Assembly (NCBI GenBank): GCA_963922585.1
Contig: CAWUIK010000006.1
Location: forward strand, 1-59,918
Direction: 5' to 3'
Length of the DNA stretch: 59,918 bases
Origin: Parvicella sp963922585
GTDB taxonomy: Bacteria; Bacteroidota; Bacteroidia; Flavobacteriales_D; Parvicellaceae
Part shown: positions 43,092 to 53,426 of the stretch, piece after piece
Layout: every line of letters starts with the position of its first letter
How positions within the stretch are numbered: position 1 is the first letter of the stretch
Made by a program: the position numbers and the translations under genes
The notes under the pieces: model-generated
What the model saw: the letters and a program-made list of their open reading frames with translations, nothing else
Database searches by the model: none
Told to the model about the DNA's origin: nothing

Positions 43092-44024
43092 TTGATCGAA
43101 AAAACAATAGACCTTAGTGGTACGGACTTGCTTACTTTACTTGGAGTAAGAAATGTAAATTTAAAAATATTAGAACTCAATTTTCCAAAAGTTAAATTCA
43201 TTAACAGAGGTAATGAGTTGGTTATTTTAGGTGAAGAAAACGAACTTAACTTGGTTGAGGTAAAAGTCAATGCAATAATTGAACATGTAGAAAAGTACAA
43301 TGCTTTATCAGAAAACAATCTTTATAATATTTTAGAAAAAACCAAAGAAGAAGTGATTTTCGAGTCCAAAGGAGATGAAATTTTGGTGTATGGAAATAAA
43401 GGACTCAATGTTAAAGCGAGAACACTTAACCAAAGAAAGTTGGTGGACATGATTGACGAAAACGATATGCTTTTTGCAATTGGTCCAGCAGGTACAGGAA
43501 AAACATACACGGCCGTTGCTTTAGCAGTAAGAGCGCTCAAAAATAAAGAAGTAAGAAAGATAATCCTCACCAGACCTGCCGTAGAAGCGGGAGAAAACTT
43601 AGGGTTTTTACCTGGAGATTTAAAAGAAAAATTAGATCCTTATTTACAACCTTTGTATGATGGTTTGAGAGATATGATTCCTGCAGAAAAATTAGCAGAT
43701 TATATAGAAACAGGGGTGATTCAGATTGCTCCACTGGCATTTATGCGTGGAAGAACCCTCGACAATGCTTTTGTAATTTTGGACGAAGGGCAAAATGCTA
43801 CAGAAAACCAAATGAAAATGTTTTTAACCAGAATGGGAAAATCCGCAAAGTTTATTATTACAGGAGATGTAACCCAAATAGATTTGCCTAAAAATCAAAA
43901 ATCTGGATTGCAAAAAGCACAAGACACTTTACAAGGCATAGAAGGGATAGGCTTCGTTTTTCTAGATGCACAAGATGTTGTAAGACACAAATTAGTGAAG
44001 AAAATAATCAAAGCGTTTGAATAA
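43092..44024 (+). CDS. phoH: PhoH family P-loop NTPase
   Basis: 310 aa with TTG start at 43092. N-terminal KH-like/PhoH_N region, then the P-loop GPAGTGKT, RPAVEAGENLGFLPGDLKEK, MRGRTLDNAFVILDEGQNAT with Walker B, and FIITGDVTQIDLP. PhoH proteins are RNA-linked ATPases with proposed helicase activity in rRNA maturation; the E. coli relative is YbeZ. Here it does not sit next to ybeY. Confidence 0.93.
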   Translation: MIEKTIDLSGTDLLTLLGVRNVNLKILELNFPKVKFINRGNELVILGEENELNLVEVKVNAIIEHVEKYNALSENNLYNILEKTKEEVIFESKGDEILVYGNKGLNVKARTLNQRKLVDMIDENDMLFAIGPAGTGKTYTAVALAVRALKNKEVRKIILTRPAVEAGENLGFLPGDLKEKLDPYLQPLYDGLRDMIPAEKLADYIETGVIQIAPLAFMRGRTLDNAFVILDEGQNATENQMKMFLTRMGKSAKFIITGDVTQIDLPKNQKSGLQKAQDTLQGIEGIGFVFLDAQDVVRHKLVKKIIKAFE

Positions 44025-44338
44025 TGTTTCCATTTTAAAATTTATGAGTAATATTTCCAGCAAAGATTATTGAGAACATGGAAATATATTAACAATAAAA
44101 TCATTACTACACTAGTACATGCCGTTCCCTCATTATGTATTTGTTAATAAATTATAAATTTTTAGTTTTACAAAACCAATTGAAAATGAAAGGATTTGAA
44201 AATTTAATTAAAATTTTTTTAAAAAAAATGTTAAATTTTAATTCATAATCATTTACTTTGTGTGCTTGTTGAAAAAGAAGACAGTTAAAATTTTGGGGTT
44301 TTAAAAAGCGTAAGCCCTTGTTAATTAAATATTAAACT
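44025..44338. other. Gene-free interval of 314 bp before the TonB-receptor operon
   Basis: Strongly AT-rich. It contains a 9-bp inverted repeat (ATATTTCCA 44051-44059 with TGGAAATAT 44079-44087) that may end phoH transcription. A near-consensus -7 box TTACTTTG (44253-44260) predicts a 5' leader of about 70 nt for the receptor mRNA. No coding frame is seen. Confidence 0.6.
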
Positions 44339-47300
44339 ATGTTAAAAAGATTTACATTTTCATTGTTTCTAGTGTGTGCGTTTGTTGCTACATTCGCTCA
44401 AAACGGTTCCATCAAAGGAAAGGTACTTGACCCTAATGGTGAACCAATTCCATTTGCAAACGTTGCTTTGTATCAAAGTGGGAATCTTAAAACGGGTGTC
44501 TCTACCAATTTTGATGGAGAATTTAAAATTTCCAGTTTAGATGGAGGTACCTATGATTTGCAAGTTTCGTTTGTGGGTTACCAAACATACAAATTAGAAG
44601 GTTTAGTGGTTAAAAGTAACCAAATTGTTCCTTTGGATGATATTATGATGTCGGACAACACAACACTTGAAGAAGTAAAAGTGGTTTCGTACAAAGTTCC
44701 ACTTATCGATAAAGATGGTGGTGCATCAGGAGGAACTGTAACTAGAGAAGATATTGCTAAGATGCCAGGTCGTTCTGCTGCGAGTATCGCTGCTACCGTT
44801 GGAGGTGTAGGACAAGATGGAAATGGTAATATTACATCTGTAAGAGGGTCTAGAGAAGATGCTACATATTATTTTATCGATGGTATTAAAGTTAGAGGTT
44901 CTACTTCGCTTCCTAAGGCGGCAATCGAAGAGGTTTCTGTTATGACTGGAGGTTTACCAGCAAACTATGGTGACGCAACTGGGGGTATTATATCTATTAC
45001 AACAAGAGGTGCTTCTAGTTTTTATTTTGGAGGTATCGAAGCGGTTACTTCTGGGTTTAAAACAGGAGATAACCAATCAGTTGGTTTGGATAGATTTGGG
45101 TACAACTTAATTGAGGGTATTTTATCTGGTCCGCTTTTAATGAAGAAAGACAGTACAGGTCAAAAAACTGAGCCTATTCTTGGGTTCTTTATTTCAGGAA
45201 ACTTTACTTCTCAATTAGATCCAAGACCTTTCGCAATTGATCAGTACAGATTGAAGCCTGAAGTAAGAGATGCTTTACTTGATCCTGAACAATTAGGGCC
45301 GCTTAGAACTGCTGCTAATGGTGTGGGAACATATTACAACACAGATTTCTTAAAAGAAGATGATTTCGAAAAAGTAAGATTTAGACAAAATGTTGGGTCA
45401 ACTGCTGCTTCTCTTGCTGGTAAAATTGATGTGAATGCAGGGCCAAACGTCAACTTATCTTTTGGAGCTTCAGGAAACTACAACAGAAGGAATTTTACAA
45501 ATAGTGGTGCAGACATGCTGATGAATTATGATAATAATCCTTTAGCAACTAACATAGACTGGAGAGCATATGGTAAATTCACGCAAAGATTCCAATCTCA
45601 GTTAGATGAGGAAGGAAAGTCAGGTGGTATTTCGAATGCTTTTTATACGATTATGGTGGATTTCTCAAAATCTACTCAAAGAGTAGAAGATGAGGTTCAT
45701 AGAGACAAAGTTTTTAATTATGGCTATGTTGGTAAATTCGAGACTATTCAAGAGAAGTCTTATGGATTTAGAGATACCGATGGAGATTTTGTTCCAGATG
45801 AAAGATTCCACAATGGATACAACGATGTTGAAGTTATATTTACTCCATCAGATCAAAATGCAGATTTAGCTGCATTAACAAACCAGTATTTTTCATTGTT
45901 TGATCAAGTGGAAGATCACTATGAAAACTTTGACCAAATCAGAAATGGAGGTGGATTAGTAAACGGTGAAAGACCATTAGATGTATATAATTTATGGAGA
46001 AATATTGGATACAGATACAATGGATTTTCTAAAAATGATAACACTCAATTCAGGGTTACAGCAATGGGGTCTGCTGATATAGGAAATCATGCAGTAACTG
46101 TAGGTTTTGAGTATGAACAACGTGTAGACAGAGGTTTTAGTGTTGCTCCTATAGGACTTTGGTCAAATATGAGGTTGCTTGCTAATAGTCACATTGCTGA
46201 GTTGGATGTAGAAAATCCATACATTTCTAACTTTGGTTCTTTTAGATTGGTCGATTATGACAGATTGAATGCTGCTCCTGGGGATTATTCTGCCGATGAT
46301 GCTCAATCATTTTTTGACTTTAACTTAAGAAACTCTTTAGGTTTGAATTCTGACGGTGTTGATTGGATTGACTTAGATGCTCAAGATCCTAATTTAATGA
46401 CTCTTGATATGTTTAGTGCTGATGAATTGTTAAACCAAGGAAATAACTTTGTAACTTATTATGGTTATGATTACGCTGGAAATAAATTAAGCTCAAGAGC
46501 TTCTTTTGATGATTTCTTTAACCAAACGGATGAATATGGAAATAAATTAAGAACTATTGGTGCTTACGAGCCTATTTATATTTCTGGATATATTATGGAT
46601 AAATTTGCATTCGATGATTTGATTTTCAACGTAGGTTTAAGGGTTGATAGATTTGATGCTAACCAACAAGTTTTAAAAGATCCATATTTGACTAAAGAAG
46701 CAAAAACAATTGCTGATGTTACTAGTATAGGTGGTAATGATGTTACTCACCCTACTAACTTACCTTCAAATGCGGTTGTTTATGTAAATGATGTAAATGA
46801 TCCAACTTCTATTAGTGGATATAGAGTTAACTCTACTTGGTATAATGCTTCAGGTTCTGAAATTTCTGATCCAAGATTGATTAAAGGGTCAAGAAATAAT
46901 GATCCAGACCCTTATTTAAATAATATTGGTCATGCAGACGAAATTCAAAGTAATGCGTTTGAAGATTACAAACCACAAATCACTGTAATGCCAAGGATTG
47001 CTTTCTCTTTCCCAATTTCTGATGAGGCTTTGTTCTTTGCACATTACGATGTATTGTCTAAAAGACCAACTACAGGAAATAGATTGAACATTATCGATTA
47101 TTTCTATTTAGATCAAGGTTTGAATAATACACTAAACAACCCAAATCTTTTACCTGAATTAACAATTGATTATGAGTTAGGATTCCAACAAGTTCTTTCT
47201 AAAAAATCATCATTGAAATTATCAGGTTTCTACAGAGAACAAAGAAATCAAGTTACTTTAATTAACGTAGCAGGAGCTTATCCAAATTCATACAGAACAT

Positions 47301-48037
47301 GGGGTAATAGAGATTTTGGAACTATTAAGGGTATTACTGCGTCATATGATTTGAGAAGAAGTGGAAATGTTTCATTAAGAGCGTCATATACACTTCAGTT
47401 TGCTGAAGGAACAGGTTCTGACCCTGCTTCACAAGCAACATTAATCAACTCTGGCCAACCTAATTTAAGAACTATTTTCCCTTATAACTATGATCAAAGA
47501 CATCAATTGTCTGCTGCCTTAGATTACCGATATGGAGAAGGTAAAGATTACAATGGTCCAACAATTGGAAATGTTCAAATCTTTAAGAACATGGGGGCAA
47601 ATATGACAACTTATATTGCATCAGGAACTCCTTATTCCGCTCAAAGCACAATTCTACCAACAGCATTTATTAACGCTGGTTCAGGAGGTATTAAAGGAAC
47701 TGTAAACGGTTCTAGAAAACCAGGTTCTTTCAGAACTGATTTACAAATTGATAAAAATATTGTTTTGAAATTCGGTGAAGAAAAGAAAAAATCAGCGAAC
47801 TTGAACGTCTACTTATTGGTAAACAACTTATTTAACTTTAGAAACGTACTTGATGTATATAGAGCAACCGGAAATGCTGAAGATGATGGGTATTTGAATG
47901 CTGCTCAATGGCAGTCTCAAATTCAAGCACAAAGAGATGTTGAGTCATTTACTCAGTATTATTTGATGAGAATGGATAACCCATTTAATTTTGGTATTCC
48001 AAGAACAATTAGACTAGGTGCTAAATTAGATTTTTAA
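44339..48037 (+). CDS. TonB-dependent receptor with carboxypeptidase-regulatory-like N-terminal domain
   Basis: 1232 aa. Signal peptide (1-20, ends FAQ). CarboxypepD_reg-like domain (about 22-105, GSIKGKVLDPNGEPIPFANV). Plug domain (about 120-230, KMPGRSAASIAATVGGVGQD, YFIDGIKVRG, LPANYGDATGGIISITTRG). The rest is a 22-strand-type barrel ending PRTIRLGAKLDF. It transports or docks a ligand at the outer membrane using TonB energy. Unlike SusC it has no SusD partner. Instead it is followed, 20 bp away, by a giant secreted protein and then a PorV-like protein. It carries a DTDGDFVPDE calcium-type loop within the barrel. Confidence 0.93.
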   Translation: MLKRFTFSLFLVCAFVATFAQNGSIKGKVLDPNGEPIPFANVALYQSGNLKTGVSTNFDGEFKISSLDGGTYDLQVSFVGYQTYKLEGLVVKSNQIVPLDDIMMSDNTTLEEVKVVSYKVPLIDKDGGASGGTVTREDIAKMPGRSAASIAATVGGVGQDGNGNITSVRGSREDATYYFIDGIKVRGSTSLPKAAIEEVSVMTGGLPANYGDATGGIISITTRGASSFYFGGIEAVTSGFKTGDNQSVGLDRFGYNLIEGILSGPLLMKKDSTGQKTEPILGFFISGNFTSQLDPRPFAIDQYRLKPEVRDALLDPEQLGPLRTAANGVGTYYNTDFLKEDDFEKVRFRQNVGSTAASLAGKIDVNAGPNVNLSFGASGNYNRRNFTNSGADMLMNYDNNPLATNIDWRAYGKFTQRFQSQLDEEGKSGGISNAFYTIMVDFSKSTQRVEDEVHRDKVFNYGYVGKFETIQEKSYGFRDTDGDFVPDERFHNGYNDVEVIFTPSDQNADLAALTNQYFSLFDQVEDHYENFDQIRNGGGLVNGERPLDVYNLWRNIGYRYNGFSKNDNTQFRVTAMGSADIGNHAVTVGFEYEQRVDRGFSVAPIGLWSNMRLLANSHIAELDVENPYISNFGSFRLVDYDRLNAAPGDYSADDAQSFFDFNLRNSLGLNSDGVDWIDLDAQDPNLMTLDMFSADELLNQGNNFVTYYGYDYAGNKLSSRASFDDFFNQTDEYGNKLRTIGAYEPIYISGYIMDKFAFDDLIFNVGLRVDRFDANQQVLKDPYLTKEAKTIADVTSIGGNDVTHPTNLPSNAVVYVNDVNDPTSISGYRVNSTWYNASGSEISDPRLIKGSRNNDPDPYLNNIGHADEIQSNAFEDYKPQITVMPRIAFSFPISDEALFFAHYDVLSKRPTTGNRLNIIDYFYLDQGLNNTLNNPNLLPELTIDYELGFQQVLSKKSSLKLSGFYREQRNQVTLINVAGAYPNSYRTWGNRDFGTIKGITASYDLRRSGNVSLRASYTLQFAEGTGSDPASQATLINSGQPNLRTIFPYNYDQRHQLSAALDYRYGEGKDYNGPTIGNVQIFKNMGANMTTYIASGTPYSAQSTILPTAFINAGSGGIKGTVNGSRKPGSFRTDLQIDKNIVLKFGEEKKKSANLNVYLLVNNLFNFRNVLDVYRATGNAEDDGYLNAAQWQSQIQAQRDVESFTQYYLMRMDNPFNFGIPRTIRLGAKLDF

Positions 48038-48057
48038 TAAAATAAATATATTCAAAC

Positions 48058-51000
48058 ATGAGAAGAATATTAACAACAATAACGGTAACCATTTTATTAG
48101 CGAACACCACTTTTGCTTGGAACGACCCAACAAAATCTGGAGCTAGTGGAAGTAGTACAAACACGTTGCAGTCAAAAGCTGCAAACTGTAGTCCTTCTAT
48201 TGCGTCAAGATTTTTGGAGTACAACAATGTTTCTGCCCTTATAGAGGTAGGTGGTTCAATGTGGCAAGATAGAAATAATAATAGAGCCGCTTACGAAGTC
48301 CCTAAAGGTTCTGAGGAATTTTTAATGTTTGCAGGTGGTCTTTGGATGGGAGGAAAAGATGTTAACAACCAGTTGAAATTGGCTGCTGTAAAGTATAGAC
48401 AAAGCGGAAATGATTTTTGGCCAGGGCCACTTACTGTAATAGCTGGTACTGGCGATATTTCTCAAGGAACATTAGATTATGGTCCTGCAGAGATTGAACC
48501 AGACGTTTGTAGTCAATATGATAAATTTTTCGATATCACTAGAAGAGAAGTAGAAGAGTTTGTAGCTTGGAATCAATGTAATTTAGATCCAGATTGTGAT
48601 GCAGCTGATGAATATCCAAACTACGCTATTCCAACAAGTATCCTAAATTGGCCAGCTCACGGGGATGTTACAAGATTTCAAGATTTCTATTTAGCGCCTT
48701 TTAAAGATACTGATGGAGACGGTTTTTATAATCCTCAAGCAGGAGATTATCCATGGTATGATTTAAATAATGAAGTTGATTGTAGAGCTAGCCGTCAGGT
48801 TACATTATATGGAGATTTTACTAGATGGTGGGTTTTTAATGATAAAGGTAACGTACATACAGAAACTCAAGGTCCATCTATAGGTATGGAAATTAAAGCG
48901 CAAGCGTTTGCTTTTGCTACAAATGATGAAATTAATAACATGACTTTCTTTAACTTTGAAATGATTAACAGATCAACTCAAAGATTAAGAGACACTTATT
49001 TCGCAGTTTATTCAGATCCAGATATTGGTTGTTCAGATGAAGATTATATCGGATGTGATGTTGCAAGAGGGGTTGGATACGCGTATAATGGTAACAATGT
49101 TGATGCTTCTAATGGAGATCCTTGTACATTCCCAATTGGTCAAAATCCTCCTGCAATAGGAATAGATTTCTTTGAGGGTCCTTATCAAGATAATGATGGT
49201 ATTGATAATCCATTAACGACTGATGTTCAAGTGGCTTTAGCACAAGATGGTATTCCTTATAGTGGTCTAGGTATAGGTTATGGAGATGGAGTTGTGGACA
49301 ATGAAAGATTAGGAATGAAAAGGTTTGTTTATTATTCAAGAGGAGCACCTCCAGCTCAATCAGATCCAACTGTATTTACACAGTACTATAACTACATGGA
49401 CGGAAAATGGATAGACAATGAAAGATTCGTTTATGGAGGATCTGGATATCCTGGAAGTCCAGGATCAACAAGTGTTTTTAGTGATTATATGTTTCCAGGA
49501 ACATCTGACCCATTGTTTTGGGCAACAAAAGGTATAGTAACTGCCCCATTCGACTGGTCTGAGTCAACAAATGGAAATCCCCCTCAAGATAGAAGATGGG
49601 TTCAAGCAGCAGGACCTTTTACTTTAGAGCCAGGTGCATTAAATAATATTACTGTAGGTGTAGTTTATGGAAAAACCAGTAATGGTATTGCATACAATTC
49701 TGTAGAGTTAATGTTAAAAGCCGATGATAAAGCACAAGCTTTATTCGACAACTGTTTTAGAATCTTAAATGGACCAGATGCTCCTGACTTAACTGCTCAA
49801 GAATTAGATAGGGAGGTAATATTATATGTTACAAATAGAGAAGGTTTAAGTAACAACTACGTAAATTCACCAGAAGATTACGAAGAGTTAGATCCTATTA
49901 TTTTAGCATTAAATGACCCAACTTATGATCCTTATTACAGATTTCAAGGATATAAAATTTATCAATTGAAAAATGAAGATGTTGGTCCTGATGAATTGGA
50001 TAATGATACAAAAGCAAGATTAGTTGCTCAATGTGATAAAAAAGATGGAATAGGACAAATGATTAATTTCCCAATCGATCCAGATTTAGGTTTTCCAGTT
50101 GCTACTGAGATGGTAAATGGAGCTGATCAAGGTATTCAGCATTCTTTTAAAATCACTCAAGATTTATTTGCTCAAGGTTCTGACAAAGGTCTTGTGAATC
50201 ATAAGAAATATTACTACATGGCAATTTCATATGCACATAATTATTACAAACCATTTACACTAGGTAGTGATGGACAACAATATCCATACTTATCAGGACG
50301 TAAAGCCGCAGTAGGTGCTATTCAGGCAATTACTGTTATCCCTCATATTCCTGTTTCTGAAGCAGGAGGAACTGTTCAATTAGCTGACTATGGTTATGGA
50401 CCTAAAATTACTAGAGTTGAAGGTAATGGTAGTGGGCCATCTAATTTACTATTCTTAACACCTGAATCTGAAGCAGATATTGTTGCAAACTTTACACCTG
50501 ATAGAGTTACATACGAAAACGCTTCAGGTCCGATAAATATTAAAGTAATCGATCCTCTAAATGTTAAAGGTGGGAAATACAAATTATGGTTTACAGATTA
50601 TTCAGCAACATGTAATAATAACAAACTAGATACTTTAGATTGGATTTGTGTTAGAACTTTAGGTTCAGAAGTAGATACTGTGTTTAGTGAAATGTCTATT
50701 GAAATTGGAAATGAACAAATAATTCCTGAATGGGGAATTTCAATTAACGTAGAACAATATTTCCCAGATAATATTTCGGGAAGAGAATTAACCGACTTAT
50801 TGTATCATGAATTAACTTTTGCTGATTCATCTAAAAGATGGTTGGCGGGTGTACCAAATTCAGATGGATTTACTGCTCAAAACTGGATTGAGTCTGGAAC
50901 TTCTGATGACTCAACAAGTGCTTGTGGAAGTAATACAGATTGGAAAGATCAAATCGGTGTAGATGACGAACAAGTTTTTGAAGGGGTAATAGATGGAACT

Positions 51001-52221
51001 TGGGCTCCAGCTAAATTAGTAAGAAACATGGATTGTTACCATATGCCTTTCCCTTCAAACTGGGCAAGTATTAGTGGAGGAATTGGTACTCATCATTCTC
51101 ATTCTGTAGATATTGTATTCACAAATGACAAATCTAAATGGACAAGAGTACCCGTTTTAGAAACACAAGATGACCCTAATTTATCTTGGAATAATAACAC
51201 AAACAAACTAAGAGTTAAGAAACTGCCTTCTAAAGACAAGAATGGTAATTCTGCCGCAACAGGTTCAGGAAGTAGTTCAAACATCAACGATGCAAACTTT
51301 ATATCAGATGTTGGTATGAGTTGGTTCCCTGGTTATGCAATAGATGTAACAACAGGTGAAAGACTTAATATGGCTTTCGGAGAAGATTCTTGGTTAGGAA
51401 ATGAGAACGGAAAAGATATGTTGTGGAACCCGACCAATAGAATGTTTACTCAGTTTGGTGAGGTATTATTTGGAGGTAAGCATTATGTTTACATTTTTAA
51501 AAATTATAGAAGAGAACAATCTACTCAAAATAATTTTGACGACAATATGCCTGCATATGATCATGGACAATACTTATATGAAAAATTAATTGTGCCAACT
51601 AATCCTAGTACTGCAGATAATCTAAAAGTTTGGAGAGCATGTTCTTGGGTAGGTATGCCAATGTTGTCAGAAACTGCAGCAAATATAGAAAGTACTGATC
51701 CATATGCCTTTATTGAAACTGAAGCTAGAATACAAATTAGAACAGCTCAAAAATACCAAAGACATTCTTCAAACAATGTTTGGTTTGGTGACTGTAATCA
51801 AGCTGGACCAAGTCAAAATAATTGGTATAATTTGTATGAGTTTGATATGGATGAAATTGCTACTGTAACAGGAGATGCTAATGCAGCAGATAGTGCTATG
51901 GCTTTGATTAACATTGTACCTAATCCTTACTATGCATATTCTAACTATGAATTAAATAGATTAGAAAACTTAGTAAAAATTGTTAACTTACCTGATCAAT
52001 GTACGATTAGAATATACAATATGGAGGGAACTTTAGTTAGAACTTTCTTAAAAGATAGTCCAATTACTTCAGTAGATTGGGATTTAAAAAATCATGTTGG
52101 AATTCCAATTGCAAGTGGAATGTATATCATTCATGTTGAAACTGAAATTAACGGTGAGAAAAAAGAAAGATTACTTAAATGGTTAGGTGTAATTAGACCT
52201 CCAGATTTAGAAAATTTCTAA
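48058..52221 (+). CDS. Giant exported protein with C-terminal FlgD/T9SS type A-like domain and conserved-looking tail
   Basis: 1387 aa. Signal peptide (1-20, TTFAW). A long, Asp-, Asn- and aromatic-rich extracellular-type body follows, with a DTDGDGFYNPQAGDYPWYD calcium loop near residue 217. The C-terminal about 109 residues (from 1279, INIVPNPYYAYSNYE, IRIYNMEGTLVRTF, GIPIASGMYIIHVE) resemble the type A T9SS sorting domain or FlgD-Ig fold. A 15-residue extension LKWLGVIRPPDLENF lies beyond the usual last strand. I do not recognise the body. It sits between the TonB receptor and a PorV-like protein, 39 bp upstream of the latter, so it is likely the cargo of that module. Confidence 0.8.
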   Translation: MRRILTTITVTILLANTTFAWNDPTKSGASGSSTNTLQSKAANCSPSIASRFLEYNNVSALIEVGGSMWQDRNNNRAAYEVPKGSEEFLMFAGGLWMGGKDVNNQLKLAAVKYRQSGNDFWPGPLTVIAGTGDISQGTLDYGPAEIEPDVCSQYDKFFDITRREVEEFVAWNQCNLDPDCDAADEYPNYAIPTSILNWPAHGDVTRFQDFYLAPFKDTDGDGFYNPQAGDYPWYDLNNEVDCRASRQVTLYGDFTRWWVFNDKGNVHTETQGPSIGMEIKAQAFAFATNDEINNMTFFNFEMINRSTQRLRDTYFAVYSDPDIGCSDEDYIGCDVARGVGYAYNGNNVDASNGDPCTFPIGQNPPAIGIDFFEGPYQDNDGIDNPLTTDVQVALAQDGIPYSGLGIGYGDGVVDNERLGMKRFVYYSRGAPPAQSDPTVFTQYYNYMDGKWIDNERFVYGGSGYPGSPGSTSVFSDYMFPGTSDPLFWATKGIVTAPFDWSESTNGNPPQDRRWVQAAGPFTLEPGALNNITVGVVYGKTSNGIAYNSVELMLKADDKAQALFDNCFRILNGPDAPDLTAQELDREVILYVTNREGLSNNYVNSPEDYEELDPIILALNDPTYDPYYRFQGYKIYQLKNEDVGPDELDNDTKARLVAQCDKKDGIGQMINFPIDPDLGFPVATEMVNGADQGIQHSFKITQDLFAQGSDKGLVNHKKYYYMAISYAHNYYKPFTLGSDGQQYPYLSGRKAAVGAIQAITVIPHIPVSEAGGTVQLADYGYGPKITRVEGNGSGPSNLLFLTPESEADIVANFTPDRVTYENASGPINIKVIDPLNVKGGKYKLWFTDYSATCNNNKLDTLDWICVRTLGSEVDTVFSEMSIEIGNEQIIPEWGISINVEQYFPDNISGRELTDLLYHELTFADSSKRWLAGVPNSDGFTAQNWIESGTSDDSTSACGSNTDWKDQIGVDDEQVFEGVIDGTWAPAKLVRNMDCYHMPFPSNWASISGGIGTHHSHSVDIVFTNDKSKWTRVPVLETQDDPNLSWNNNTNKLRVKKLPSKDKNGNSAATGSGSSSNINDANFISDVGMSWFPGYAIDVTTGERLNMAFGEDSWLGNENGKDMLWNPTNRMFTQFGEVLFGGKHYVYIFKNYRREQSTQNNFDDNMPAYDHGQYLYEKLIVPTNPSTADNLKVWRACSWVGMPMLSETAANIESTDPYAFIETEARIQIRTAQKYQRHSSNNVWFGDCNQAGPSQNNWYNLYEFDMDEIATVTGDANAADSAMALINIVPNPYYAYSNYELNRLENLVKIVNLPDQCTIRIYNMEGTLVRTFLKDSPITSVDWDLKNHVGIPIASGMYIIHVETEINGEKKERLLKWLGVIRPPDLENF

Positions 52222-52260
52222 TTTGAACTTAAATTTATTTATAGATAAGAAATACTAATT

Positions 52261-53334
52261 ATGATGAATAGTAAAAATATATTAATTGGAGTCTTGGTAA
52301 GTAGTGCTACTATTTTTTCTTCAAATCCAGTTTTTGCTGGAAATGAAGATAGAGCTGGTTCTGCAGGTTCTTCAGAATTGAATGTTAATCCTTGGTCTAG
52401 AGGTGCTGGTATGGGAACTGCTGGTTTAGCCTCTATGAATGGGTTAGAGTCAATGTTCTTCAATGTGGCTGGGCTTTCATATACTGAAGGAACTGAAATG
52501 GCATTTTCAAGATCAAATTGGCTTGGTCAATCAGCAGACATAAGTTTGAATGCTTTTGGACTTGCTAAGAAATTAGGAGAAACAGGTGCAATGGGTATTG
52601 CAATATCAAGTTTTAATTATGGAGATATTCCTATCACAACAACTGAACTTCCTGAAGGCGGTTTGGGAAATTATTCTCCTTCTGCTGTAAATATTTCAAT
52701 GGGTTACTCTAAAAGATTTTCTCCTTCTATATCTGGAGGTTTGGCCTTAAAAATGGTGTCTCAACAAATTACAAACATTAGAACTCAAGGTGTTGCATTA
52801 GATGCTGGAATTAGATATGTAACTGGTGAAGAAGATCAAATTAAGTTTGCAATATCTTTGAGAAATGTTGGTCCTCCAATGAAATATAGAGGCGATGGAT
52901 TATCTCAAGAAATTCAAAATCTTGATACTGAGTTATTACTAAATATGGAACATAGAGCAGCAGGTTACGAACTTCCTTCACAATTAAACATTGGAGGTGC
53001 TTATGATTTTATTTTTAGCGAAACATCTATACTTACAGCAGCTTTAACTTATACTGCAAACTCATTTACAAGAGACCAATGGAGATTAGGTGTTGAGTAT
53101 AAATTAAATAGTGAAAAAGTCCATGTAGCATTCAGAGCAGGTTATGTTTACGAGTCTAATATCATTTCTAATGAAAATAGAGCAACTGCTTTAACTGGTC
53201 CAAGTGGTGGAGTAAGTATCGATTTCCCATTTGGTGAGAACGGAACTAAAGTTGGCTTAGATTACGCTGTTAGAACAAGTGTTTTAGGTTTAATTCATAC
53301 TGTTGGAGCTAAGATTACAATCGGAGAAAAATAA
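52261..53334 (+). CDS. PorV/PorQ family outer-membrane protein
   Basis: 357 aa. Signal peptide (1-26, ends PVFAG). It then starts NPWSRGAGMGTAGLASMNGL and FFNVAGLSY, the PorV/PorQ pattern, and continues as a FadL-like 14-strand barrel to IHTVGAKITIGEK. PorV is the outer-membrane shuttle that binds T9SS cargo sorting domains and hands them to the attachment complex. As the third gene after the receptor and giant secreted protein, it may be a dedicated shuttle for that protein. A terminator follows. Confidence 0.88.
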   Translation: MMNSKNILIGVLVSSATIFSSNPVFAGNEDRAGSAGSSELNVNPWSRGAGMGTAGLASMNGLESMFFNVAGLSYTEGTEMAFSRSNWLGQSADISLNAFGLAKKLGETGAMGIAISSFNYGDIPITTTELPEGGLGNYSPSAVNISMGYSKRFSPSISGGLALKMVSQQITNIRTQGVALDAGIRYVTGEEDQIKFAISLRNVGPPMKYRGDGLSQEIQNLDTELLLNMEHRAAGYELPSQLNIGGAYDFIFSETSILTAALTYTANSFTRDQWRLGVEYKLNSEKVHVAFRAGYVYESNIISNENRATALTGPSGGVSIDFPFGENGTKVGLDYAVRTSVLGLIHTVGAKITIGEK

Positions 53335-53366
53335 TATTCTTTATAAGAAAAAGTAAATATTTATAG

Positions 53367-53389
53367 AGAGTCCATCAAAGATGGACTCT
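53367..53389 (+). terminator. Terminator of the receptor/secreted protein/PorV operon
   Basis: Hairpin with 10-bp stem AGAGTCCATC / GATGGACTCT and a 3-base loop, followed by T-rich sequence, 33 bp after the PorV-like stop. Confidence 0.8.
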
Positions 53390-53426
53390 TTGTAGTTTAT
53401 ATAATATTGATAAATACAATACTGTT

